This document shows positions 34,086 through 45,239 of a stretch of 64,000 nucleotides of DNA, in pieces. The stretch is from Begonia masoniana (taxonomy: Eukaryota > Streptophyta > Magnoliopsida > Cucurbitales > Begoniaceae): the NCBI GenBank assembly GCA_022432975.1, contig CM039502.1, forward strand, positions 14,229,143 to 14,293,142, in the 5' to 3' direction. Below the pieces are notes generated by a model. It was not told the origin of the DNA and ran no database searches. It saw only the letters and a program-made list of their open reading frames with translations. Each line of letters opens with the position of its first letter. Within the stretch, counting starts at the first letter, position 1. Position numbers and translations under genes: made by a program.

Positions 34086-35570
34086 CTTTCATCAGATGAT
34101 CAATTACAACATCCTTCTCAGAGATGGCGATCGAGACCATGTCAGTGGCATGGATCTCTTCATTCTTTACAGGTTCTTTCGTAAAGAACCATTTCACATT
34201 AGGAGCATAATTCTGAAACGGATGCTCCAAGTTATCAAAATTGCATCAAAATCTCTTCCATATAATCTTCTTTTAATGAAGATCTTCCATAGATTTGGTG
34301 TTCAATTGCCCGCTGAGGACGAGCCAATTTTGTTGGGAACATTGATCACTTTTCTGCTTCTACCTTGCTGAGAATGGGAATTACAAGAAATAAGCAAGGT
34401 GTTTTGTATGACAAAGAAACACGGGGAGGTGTTTCAAGAAGCCATGCCTCTCAGGCTATTCCTGAACGTCGAAAAAGGCGAAGAGTGCTATTGGAGGAGG
34501 AAGAAGAGTCCGATGCTCAAGAAGAGTCTTATATTCTGTCTTTTGATCCTCCTCAGATTTAAGTGTCTCACATTTCAGCTCTTCAAACTTGCCCGGACTT
34601 TCTCCTAACAGCTAACGAGGGCTTTCATGATCAAAATTTTCTACTTGATCCTCCGGAAATTCCAGCCACTACTTTTCCACATCTCTCGCTTTCAATTCCT
34701 GCTCCTTCGCCAACACAGGCTCCTGACTTGTCAGCTCGTGTTCCTCTTCGAACTCAAGGTAGTTCCAATCCTCCTGTGAGGAGTTTTATTTATGAGGAAC
34801 AATATCATGAGCTTAGGGTGTGTATAGAAAGCCTTGGGACAGCCATCGAATCCTTTCATTCCCTTTATATCGTCTGACAAGATCATTTTGAAGCTTTCAT
34901 TGTGTCAAGACAAGAACACTTTGAAGCCTCCTGCCTCTCATAGATCCGTCAACTTGAAGCCACCACCCTCTCTCGGTATGATCATTTCATATATGCTATT
35001 CACGGACTTCACGATCATATTGATCAAGTGGAAAAGGAACAAAGTAAAGCTATTAACGATGTCACTTCTTCCATTAGATTCAATACAAGTCATTTGGCAG
35101 AGCAAATGCGACGGGAGTCTGACCGGGTTATCACTCACATTAGATATCTTAGCACACATTTGGCTAGCAGTGATAGTGAGCCCACTCCTGTGGATGATGG
35201 TTTGGACGAAGGTGGTGAGGATCATGAGGAAGTTCGTCCAGCTTCTCCAGCTGCTCCTTCGGGTGATGAGCCTTTGGCTGCCTCTCTCAGTGCTGTTGGA
35301 GATGCTGCTGCTCAAGTTGCTGTTGTTTGTAAGGATGAGGCATTCATTGATCCAGCTGTTGGTTCTGATCATATTGTCATGACTGAACCTGTTGATGAGC
35401 TAGAGCCTCAAGCTGGTGTTCCAATGGCAGAAGTAGGGGATGCAAATGTTGGAGACAGAATTCCTCCTGTTTCTCTTGTTACTAATGTTCTAGCGGAGGA
35501 AACGGTAGATGAGGATCAAGATGAACCTATATTCAGATGTGCGAGGGATTTCTACGCCCGCATGAACTAG
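34086..35570 (+). pseudogene. Copia downstream ORF (Sirevirus env-like / plant transposon protein), broken
   Basis: This region lies between pol and the polypurine tract. [20 protein letters not shown] block near 34250-34300 resembles the plant transposon protein domain often found in this position. It is followed by Pro/Ser-rich, basic (ERRKRRRVLLEEEEE, about 34465) and Glu/Ala-rich acidic stretches, ending at the TAG of 35570. Frames change several times (near 34370, 34560, 34880, 35030). Sirevirus elements commonly carry such an extra, fast-evolving ORF. Its function is uncertain, and I see no clear signal peptide or membrane segment. Confidence 0.6.
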
Positions 35571-35861
35571 GATGCTGTTTCTTCCGATGTGTAATCCATT
35601 CCTTCATTTTGCACTATGTCTCGGTTAGCTAGTTTAGCAACCTAGGACTATCTTAGGACAAGTTTAGCGCTTTGAATTCTTATCCCTATTTATTCCTTCC
35701 ACTTGTGTATATTACACTGCTTGTTAAATTTTTTTTTTTGATAATGTCAAAGGGGAAGAAAAGTATATTGCATTTGGTTGAATGCATAGAGTATGGGGGA
35801 GTATATATTATATATGTTGGTTGAATGCATGGAGTATAGGGGAGTATATGTTTAATCATTT

Positions 35862-35999
35862 TATATTTGTCATCATAAAAAAGGGGGAGATTGTTAACTT
35901 AAAATATGTTTAAGTCTAACTATGTTTTTTTATATTTGTCATCATAAAAAAGGGGGAGATTGTTAACTTAAAATATGTTTAAGTCTAACTATGTTTTTG
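35862..35999 (+). repeat. 69-bp tandem duplication across polypurine tract and LTR start
   Basis: Units 35862-35930 and 35931-35999 each contain TATATTTGTCATCAT, the tract AAAAAAGGGGGAGA and the LTR start TGTTAACTTAAAATATG. There are therefore two adjacent polypurine tracts and two LTR starts (35892 and 35961). Confidence 0.92.
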
Positions 36000-36609
36000 A
36001 TGATTGTGATTAACTTGAAATATATAAATTGATGATTATAAGAAATGAGTGATATTAGTTATTGCAGTTAATTGAGAATGCCCTTTTACAAAGGGTATTA
36101 TGTTTTTCTAATGTTTTTGATTAAGTGTTGTTAGTCAAGACTGGTGCATGCATAATGTTAACCAGACGTATAAGTCGTCTGCCAAAAGGAACATTGACCG
36201 CTGTCAAAGCAGATTTGAATGTCATCCGCCAGATACATCAACTGGACAAAGCAAAGTCGACCGATGACAGATCCAATTGAATATCGATCAATACACTAAA
36301 GCCAGAAGTCATCTGTGGGAATTATGTCGACCAGTTTTTGAAGTCTACCGAAATCAATGACGACCAAAATCAAGTCAACCAGTTTTTGAAGTCTACCAAA
36401 ATCAATGACGACAAAAATCAAGTCGACCAGATTGTAAAGTCTACCGGAATCAATGTCGACCGAATGTCCAATTTGAGAATGCTCTGCAAGATCAATGTCT
36501 ACCGAACAAAGTTTTCATCCACTAAGTTAACATCATTTGAATCATGAAGTCTTCTACTGAAAGTAATATAGACTGCAGACCACAACGGCTAGTTTTCTAC
36601 GTACGGATT
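35892..36609 (+). mobile_element. Copia 3' LTR, first piece
   Basis: Matches 8550-8777 plus 16854-17340 without the interruptions, so it shows the ancestral LTR. It includes the 48-bp tandem units at 36326-36465. It ends with GGATT (36605-36609), the target of the gypsy A insertion, which is duplicated at 52695-52699. Confidence 0.9.
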
Positions 36610-38071
36610 TGTAGCACCTGACATTTTTGCCATGTAAATATTCCTTGAACTATTAGACAAAATTAATCGAAATATTTATACAATGTATGTTTTTATGAAT
36701 TTACCAATAGTTTCAATTGAATGTGAGTGATTCGTAAAACTGATTTGACGAACTAAATAGTAATTTAGTTAAAAAAAACCAATGGAAGGGCAATATAGGA
36801 AACCAATTAAGGTAGGTGGGAGGGAACTAATGAGTGTTTGACACTTGGCAAACTTGTTGGAGAAGCCAAGCCCCTCTTCCTCCTTTCCTCCAACGTGAAA
36901 ACACTCCAACTTGCAATTTTCATCTTTTCTTCTCGGTTCTCTCTTCAAGGTGCCTGAGACAAATTTCCAAAACTTTGTTTCTCCTGTTTTCTTCTGTTTC
37001 CTTCAATAAAGGTAACCATTTTTATTTAGTTAACAAGTTTAGGTTAGTTAAACCTTAAATTTTTTTGAAGTTTAGGTTAATGTCTGATTTTGCCTGTTAT
37101 AGGTTCGCAAACCACAGTTGATGTGTGTGCAAAGCTTGCTGCATTTCGGACAACAGGTAAGTTCATACGTATAGGTTTGGCCCTTAAGGCCCTACAGCAC
37201 GGAGATACTAGGTTTTGGTTCGGGTAGTTAAGTCGTAGGTTATGTTTTGAGTAAAACTTGTTCTGTTTCATGTTTGCTTTTATCCCGTCGCCTGTATATG
37301 TTAATTTTAAGCATCGTATCTGTTCATGCATACACGTTTTCTGGAAAACCATATAAATATTTTTAGCACCAGGTTTGAAGTTATGAAAATTAAAATGTGT
37401 AGTAATGTATGGTTAAGTGTGGACGATGACTGGCATCCTGTCATGTACTCTTGTTATGTCCTGTTATGGCATGTACTCTTGTTGCGCCAGCTCTTCTTCC
37501 CACTTATACCTTCCTGTCCAATGAAACATAATGTAATGTAATGTTCATGTATTTGAAAATGTTTATGCACAGCATATGCATCACTGCATTTCATGTTCTT
37601 ACTGAGCTCTAGGCTCATAGTTGAACCCCCTGTTGTAGGTATGGATCCTCCAGATGAAGACTTTGTGCCTCAAGCTGATGAGTAGATGAAGTTGGCAGAT
37701 CAAGCTCATGGGGTGGTTGCTGCAGTTAGACAAATGTTATTCCTGTGAGAATGTATTTTCGAAAGTTATGTCAAGTCCTGTATAGCTTTTGAAATTTTAA
37801 AACCGACGTATAGAATTTGTGTTGATGTTTTAAAACCGCTGTTTTGACAGTTGAATGTATGTATGTTTTGAAATATTCTGGAATTGCTTGGGATTTTCTC
37901 TTTTAGGTTGTGCATGGATTTTCTCTGATTTTAGAGCTATCCATGCAGTCTGGTTTTTTAAACTTCTGCTATGTTTTCTGATACGTCCAAAATCATGTTT
38001 TGAATCGATTTCTGAAGTTTGAAGTTTTTATGCCTTCTGTTTTTATGTCTCCATGTAAAAAGAAAAAGAAA

Positions 38072-38616
38072 GAGTCCATTCTGCCTGTTATTTTAAAACA
38101 GTCGTCCATTCTGCCCTTTAAAAACAGTTGTCTATTTTGCCTTTAAAACAGTCGTCCATTCTGCCCTTTAAAAACAATTGTCCATTTTGCCTTTAAAATA
38201 GTCGTCCATTCTGCCATTTAAAAACAGTTGTCCATTCTGCATTTAAAACAGTCGTCCACGCCTTCTGTAAAACAGTCGTCCACGCCTTTTGTAAAACAGT
38301 TGTCCATTCTGCCTTTAAAACAGTCGTCCATGCCTTCTGTAAAATAGTCGTCCACGCCTTCTGTAAAACAGTTGTCCATTCTGCCATTTAAAAACAATTG
38401 TCCATTCTGCCTTTAAAACAGTCGTCCACGCCTTCTGTAAAAAAGTTGTCCATTCTGCCTTTAAAACAGTCGTCCATGCCTTCTGTGAAACAGTTGTCCA
38501 TTTTGCCTTTAAAACAATCATCCACGCCTTCTGTAAAACAGTCATCCACGCCTTCTGTACTTTAGTTGTCCACAGCTTCTGCACTTCAGTTGTCCACAGC
38601 TTCTGCACTTCAGTTG
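38072..38616. repeat. 24-bp repeat region in gypsy A 5' LTR
   Basis: Monomers of about 24 bp all begin GTCCA. Types A (ATTCTGCCTTTAAAACAGTC), B (ACGCCTTCTGTAAAACAGTT) and C (ACAGCTTCTGCACTTCAGTT) occur in mixed order with many point and length variants. The run is split by the insertion at 38617 and continues at 43894-44010. Minus-strand open frames over it are repeat artefacts. Confidence 0.88.
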
Positions 38617-41005
38617 TGTAACTCCCCCGAACCCACCCTAGCTCGGTGCGCTACTTTGCTAACCAATCCCACGTTAAAACATAATTTAAAATAAAATTTT
38701 ACACAGCAGAAATTAAAACGAAGTCTCTCGAAACGAAGTCTCTCGAAACTCTCTCTTACGTCATACCTAGCTGCCTAGACTCACTAATTCCCTTACCCCT
38801 AACCTTTAAGCACCACGGCGTCCTTTCCGAAAATTTCGGCAAAGTAACGCCTGAAAATGGCGCCTCCAAAATGCTAGGTACCTGCAATAAATAAATCCCC
38901 AAACAGATCCAAAATACTCCTAACCAACTATCCAGTATACGGCATGAGAAATCTCCAAATAGCAGTAAAGAGGGAAACTAAAATACAAACATTCCTAAGG
39001 AAAGAAAGTCCACAGTACAGGGCAACACATCACCCTTAACTATGATTATATACACCAAATACAAATAGCTATGTAATAACGCTAAAACCAACATCAACCA
39101 AAAAGACAACTCTACAAACCACCACCAAAATAATTGTAAATTATACACGACCCCAAAAATACTGTTCCACCCACGTCTTTCCGAATACCATGGTCGAGGC
39201 GCCCCGACAACTACCCGCACCGGCATGCCTCATACTCCTCCGACTGCTGCCTAGTCCTGGGCTGTCTCCTCTACCTCACCTGTAAAAACTCGCCACCTAC
39301 ACCACATAACACAAAACGTAAGCCTAATGCTTAGCAAGTAGGGAAATAATGCACAACAACACACTAAATGCTCGACTCAACCCTAACATGTAGTTTCTAC
39401 ACACTCAGTTGCTTTCTTTTCATTCGGGTTGCATTTATCTTTCACTTTCATGTGAATCAAGTAGGCAAACGTCCCAACACAATCCTGGACGACCACGCCT
39501 TGACCCATGGAGCAAGACCGGAGGCACACGCCCTAACACAATCCTGGACGGCCAACCGAATCTTCCCCAATCGATCGTAGAATCCTCATTGTGCCTTCAC
39601 GCACGAACATATCGAGGTATTCATACTCACGACGCATTACGTACATTAGCATAGCATCTCAAGTAAAATACCCCGCGGGGTGCTCAGCGAGCCACGTGCC
39701 CGACGAGACTATTCTACTCGAGACCAAGTTACATATCAATTTTCTCATCTTTCATTACGTCATCCTCACCACTCAAACATGCAAAACACGTGATTTCGTC
39801 AATTAGAAAACAATGATGCATGACACACAATGCATGTCACAAAGCGAAACACAACAAACAAACAAACAATCCCTACCGTTCTATGGTGTAGGCCCGAAGG
39901 CAATAGCTCGCTGAGGTTACTCGATTACCTGTCCATCTACAGCTCGACCTACGACAATAATTCAAACTTCATTAAAATCAAGCCTACTTTCACCAATTAA
40001 CTCTCAAACTACTATTTCTAGTCTAATCCAACTAAAACCTATATAAACGGGCCACTAATTTGGGTTCGGTAAAAACCGACCCGAAACTTCAAACGTGCAT
40101 AACTTTCACGTCGGATATCAGAATCAAACGATTCCAGTGGCCACCTACTCCTCTAATAACCTATTTTAACCTGCCAAAAGGAATTTGAAAACAAACGACC
40201 CTAGCTAGGTCAACTATCAGAAAAACCGAACTGCCCTTAACCCGGAAAATTTCCCATTTTGGTTTTCCATCAATTCCACCCAATTTCACACCAATCAACC
40301 ATATTTAGCCTCAATTAACATAATCTAACCAAAAACTCCGAACTACACACACAAAACCGAAATGCCCAAATCGGGCTCCCTGATTTTTTGCCCAAACGGA
40401 CTCATCACGGCCAGACAATGAAAGCCGGTCCAAGGGTCGGCAAACCCACGCCGGAAACGACCAAAAACCGCCGGTGATCATAGGCAAAACTGGCTCGTCA
40501 CTCACGGCCCTGAATAGAGAGGAAAACAGGGGAAAACTCATGCATACCAGTCTGTGCATGCGCGGAGACGGCCAGATCCTACTCGCCAGAGTCGCTTGGC
40601 CGGAGAACGTCGAGATTTCGCCGGCGGTTTGGTCGGTGATCACGCCTCCCGCCGCTCTCCCTTCTCCCCTTCCCTCGTCGGGCCCTCGATGTTGAACAAC
40701 AGAATGGCTTCGGCCATTCTGTTGTTTTACTTATATTTTATTTTGTTTTTTTTAATAATAATAATAATAATAACATTAATAAATCTTCATTTACCACTTT
40801 GCCCTTCCAAAATTTCCATTAAATCTCGCTCTTAAATTATAAATTTTTGTCAATTGACCCTCACCCCGCACCCGGCTTAATTCTCCACTGAGAATACCCG
40901 AACATAATTTAATAAACGTTTAAGTCACTTTTAATTAAAACAACTATTTTATTATTTAATTCTAAGATCCATAATTTAATTAATTCTAAATTCGCGGGTG
41001 TTACA
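38617..41005 (-). mobile_element. 3' LTR of the family D-related element
   Basis: Starts TGTAACTCCCCCGAA and ends ...CGCGGGTGTTACA. It is homologous to the solo LTR 8778-16849 along its length, but has no 40-bp satellite and no hAT. A short AAT microsatellite lies at about 40753-40772. Confidence 0.88.
40695..40726. repeat. LTR hairpin with compensatory changes
   Basis: A 14-bp stem AACAACAGAATGGC with TTCG loop sits at the position equivalent to 16548-16582. Relative to that copy both arms changed (AACGAC to AACAAC, GTCGTT to GTTGTT), so pairing is kept. Confidence 0.8.
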
Positions 41006-43695
41006 ATCCACCCTCCTTACAAAAATTTTGTCCTCAAAATTTGTGGTCTTGTTATTTCTCACTGTACTCATCTCATCTCACCTACCCAATATCCTTACTC
41101 ACCTATCGGGTACTATATGCCTCAAACTAACTCTGTACACTCTAACCCAAATACTTACACGTTCACTTACAGTCATTTAATCGAATCCATACCCTCAAAC
41201 CCTTCTAACTAAGTTCACCTAGTCGCTTCCATCAAACAATCTCAAACCTCCAAACACTCTCAAACCTCCAAAGCCATCTCAATAGCATAACACTAGAACC
41301 TACAAAGTATACTTCTTACCCTTAGTTCTAGATTTCAAATTCCCTTCGATCTTACTATTGCATCTTACCCCTATTCCTCATTCTAACATCATTCGCATAT
41401 TCCGAATTCTCACTACCTAAATTATCACTATACACTCGAAGTACTAACTGAGTTTTCATTCACTCCAAATTAGCAACTCTCTACAATTATTGACTTCACT
41501 ACACTTTTCTACATCTCCCAAAGTTTTCATTTTCCTCACTTTGCTCCCTATAGCTTGAGTATTTGTACGTCCATGAACTACAATTAAATCAATTATCACC
41601 TATATTTCTCACTCCTAATCAACTCTTCCTCAAAGTATATTCTGAATCTTCGTACTTACATTCACTATGCTCAATTTGTCTAACTCCTAATTTCAGTCAT
41701 TATCAAACACTTAAATTCTTAAGTCTAAACTAACTCTTTCCTGACTTTACACTCAATACTCCTCACCCAAATACCTTAAATGATCTACACTCACTTTAAC
41801 TTCAACCTTATTAATTTCAAAATTGAAATTAAAACTTCCCTAGATTCACTGCCTTCCAGAATTATCCTTAATGGTTATACTTCCTTTCCTTCTATCTGAT
41901 ATTCTCTAAATCCCGCAGTTTCACACGAAACTCTAAAGAATCAATAGCTTATCTCACTTCTTACTCTTCACCCACTAACGTTCAAACGTATACCTTAGTC
42001 TAACTTTTATAATTTCTACTGGCTCTCTCTCTCTCTCTCATAGTTAACTAATCTCATCACTTCTTTCTTTCCTATGTCCGTCCAAAATCTAGAATATAAT
42101 CTAATCGTTCTTCTAGCTTACATCTCCCAACTTCTATTTTCATACTCGAGTTCTCATTTACATCACACTCTTAAACTCGCCAACTCTTAAGCCTAGCAAC
42201 TCTAGACTCAACTCTTAAGCTTATCGATTCTAGTCTAGTCTATTTACTACATCAACAATTTCGTCTTCATTATATATGAGTCAAACCTTAGAACTTTCTA
42301 ACTTAACATTATCCCTAAGTAACTCAAATATTTTTCGTGCAAGTTCTCGTTCCTCTCATTCGAAATTCTCTAATTCCTCAGATCATACACTACTAGATAC
42401 TTAAGGTATAGATCTCAGATTCTAACCTTTCCATGAGTTTACTCGTAACATCTCTATGTGAGACCTTTCTTTCTTTCTTATTCGTTATTCTCTAAATTTT
42501 TCAATTTCCTTTACCCAAGATCTAGAAGCACTCGAGTTCTAACTTACATCCTACGCTTAAGTTTATCCACTGAATTTATCAGCTCCAGCCTAAGTTATTC
42601 ACCAAATTCGCACACTACTAAATCTTTCCCAAATTCTTCTGAATACTAATACAAATATCTAATCTCTCTCGGAATTCTCTCCAAAGTTTAATAATTAAAT
42701 CTACTCTATTTTGCTATTCCTACTCGCCTAATCTTCTATATGTTACATTTCTATCATATGTGATCCCTTTCGCTAACTTACTATACTTCCTAACATAGCA
42801 TGCCTTAGCCTAAACTTCAAAATATTACCATAATTCAAACGGCAAGGTTTTTCTCTACCTAATCAAGGCATCTAAGTTTCTATTCCCACCTTTAGTTTTT
42901 TTTAGCTCCATATCCCTAGGTTAAGTAATGCCAAAAGTCCCGTATGTCTACTACTTAACCTATCTAATTTCACTAAATCTTCTTCCTATACCATGCCAGT
43001 CGTAATCTTCTCATGTATTCGTTGAATACAGTCCTTTGTTTGATTTCTCACTTCCCTAATTAGGTATCTCCATCATTTACTCTTCTAGTAAATCTTATTC
43101 TAATGTTACCCTTCCATGGCTCATCATTCACTCCACAACTAATCCTCATTACCACATTCATGCCTCATTACCACATTTACAACTTTCCCTCTCAATTATA
43201 GCCTCGAGCATTCATCAGAGGTTGACAACTCTCCATGATTCTAGTTTAGGTCAGTCTCCTCATAATACCCAATAGTCCTTAATTGAGCAAACCACTAAGT
43301 TGGTACTTATTCCCTAAGGAGTAACCATGTTTATAACTTAAGTATCACTTTACATCTAACCTTGACCTTCTAATACCCCAAAATCTTTGATCCATATCTC
43401 AAAGTCTAATGGCTTTCTAACTCGAAATAAATTTCTCATATTTCCATCCTCAATATTAATTAATATGAACACTCCTACATGATCGCTAGAATTCCACAAT
43501 CACCACTTTGTCTTAATCAATCACATCCTCTAAAAGGGTTAATAACACTTTACTTAAACTAGACGCTGAAATACAATTTACATCTAAGTACTTCCAACTT
43601 TTCGTAAATCTAACAAATACCAATTTTTTTTACACACATTCTCGCAAACTTACTAATAGCATTACGACGGTCTAGGGTGCCTCCCGATAATTTTG
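41006..43695 (-). other. Non-coding internal region of the nested element
   Basis: 2.7 kb with no frame over ~65 codons and no retroelement motif on either strand. The plus strand is rich in C, T and A and strikingly poor in G throughout. A CT microsatellite lies near 42024-42039. It resembles the internal region of a non-autonomous large LTR element. I see no gene. Confidence 0.6.
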
Positions 43696-43893
43696 TTTCC
43701 ATTAAATCTCGCTCTTAAATTATAAACTTTTGTCAATTGACCCTCACCCCGCACCCGGCTTAATTCTCCACTGAGAATACCCGAACATAATTTAATAAAT
43801 GTTTAAGTCACTTTTAATTAAAACAACTATTTTATTATTTAATTCTAAGATCCATAATTTAATTAATTCTAAATTCGCGGGTGTTACAAGTTG

Positions 43894-44010
43894 TCAACAG
43901 CTTCTGCACTTCTGTTGTCCACAGCTTCTGCACTTCTGTTGTCCACAGCTTTTGTACTTCTGTTGTCCACAGCTTCTACACTCCAGTTGTCCAAAGCTTC
44001 TACATTTATG
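43894..44010. repeat. 24-bp type C repeats, continuation
   Basis: About five GTCCACAGCTTCTGCACTTC-type monomers continue the series broken at 38616. A matching but longer run is at 52140-52572. Confidence 0.85.
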
Positions 44011-44136
44011 TTTTCCATTTTATGTCTGTGATCTTATGTCTGGCCATTTTAAAAGTAAAAACAAAAATAGTCCACGTTTTAAAATGTCCCGAGTGAGGCT
44101 CTTCGACCCCGATCGGGTAGGGGATCGTCACAGTTA

Positions 44137-44148
44137 TGGTATCAGAGC
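44137..44148 (+). promoter_or_regulatory. Gypsy A primer binding site
   Basis: TGGTATCAGAGC lies four bases after the 5' LTR end and is complementary to initiator Met-tRNA. Confidence 0.88.
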
Positions 44149-44295
44149 AAAACTGGGTTTTAAAAGTGATTATGTAAACTGTCTGACTGCGCAATCCGCC
44201 ACGTGAGATCGCTCCACCAACTGTAAGTGTTTAAGTTCACGTAAAAGTTTTTATTTGTTAAATTTGGTTATTCTGTTTATAGGGTTTTCTTAAAA

Positions 44296-45234
44296 ATGGG
44301 GAGAGGACACCATGGTGAGCCAAACGATAGGGGCGATGCCCCTGACCGTTTAACTGAGCTAGTTGGCGTTCAGTCTCGCATGATGGAGCGCATGATGGCT
44401 GATAACGGGAACAATAACCGTTAATGCTCCACGTGACACTAGTGGAAAGAGATTTCAGCGACTTCAACTGCCTATGTTCGATGGATTATCAACAGATCCT
44501 ACTCACGCCAAAGAATGGATCTGGTAGATCGAACGTATGTTCAACTATACAGAAGTGGAGGAAAACAAGAAGGTGATATGTGCCTTATTTCATCTCACCA
44601 AAAGTGCTGGATTTTGGTGGGACACCATACAATCAACTACGGTGGCATTGAGCTGGGAAAGGTTCAAGAAGCTATTCTATGAGAAGTATTTCGATTGCAG
44701 TGTGAGGAAAGAAAAGATGATTGAGTTCTCTCGACTGCGTCAATTTGGATCAGTGGCCGAATATGTTCAAAAGTTTGAGTCACTATCCCGTTATGCACCT
44801 CATCTAGTGGCCACCGACGAGAACAAGGTACACCAATTTATTCAAGGTTTGAAGCTGGACCTCTTACGGGGGATTACAACCGGGGGATTTGACGAGGCCC
44901 CGTATACAAAGGTAGTGGCCAAGGCTTATCAGTTGGAAGCCTTAGAGGTGAAGTCTCAGAGATATGGAGATACATCAAAGAGAATCCTACCTGATGCCCC
45001 TCAACAGCCACAACAAAGGGCCAGTTTGGGCAACCACGGCAGCAACAGAACAGAGGTGTTAAGAGGCCCAATGAGATTGTTGTTTATCAAGACAGAGGGA
45101 AAAGACCAATGGGAGCTCCTCAGCTTCCTGTATGCCCGCGTTGCTAGAGGAATCATACGAGGGAATGCAGGCTCTTTACTGGTCGATGCTTCCGATGCGA
45201 CAAGGAGGGCCATCAAGTCTGGGATTGTCTGATG
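44296..45234 (+). pseudogene. Gypsy A gag, degenerate
   Basis: The ATG at 44296 opens MGRGHHGEPNDRGD, stopping at 44422. A second frame then carries the capsid-like domain (FWWDTIQ, FYEKYF, SVAEYVQKFESLSRYA; 44537-45010) with a stop just before it near 44527. Near 45020 the frame returns to that of pol, where a CCHC knuckle (CFRCDKEGHQVWDC, about 45190-45232) is readable. It has two small indels and several stops. Confidence 0.85.
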
Positions 45235-45239
45235 CCTGA

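Larger units (their letters stand above)
38617..43888 (-). mobile_element. Family D-related LTR element inside gypsy A LTR
   Basis: AGTTG flanks both sides (38612-38616, 43889-43893). A full LTR (38617-41005) is on the left and a 193-bp LTR piece (43696-43888, equal to 40813-41005) on the right. A minus-strand polypurine tract (plus-strand CCACCCTCCTTAC) follows 41005, so the left LTR is the 3' LTR and the element reads minus. The 5' LTR is mostly deleted, with the primer site. The internal 2.7 kb has no coding sequence, so it was non-autonomous or is decayed. Confidence 0.9.
36610..44132 (+). mobile_element. Gypsy A 5' LTR
   Basis: Without the nested element it is about 2.25 kb. 36610-38070 aligns with 48739-49402 plus 50902-51700 of the 3' LTR. 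38072-38616 and 43894-44010 carry diverged 24-bp repeats. 44030-44132 is the LTR end (GTCCCGAGTGAGGCTCTTCG). It lacks the 1.5 kb array of the 3' LTR. Confidence 0.92.

Noticed and set aside
38193..38608. Minus-strand open frames with KAWTTVLQ repeats
   Set aside because: They are repeat artefacts of the 24-bp monomers in the gypsy A LTR.
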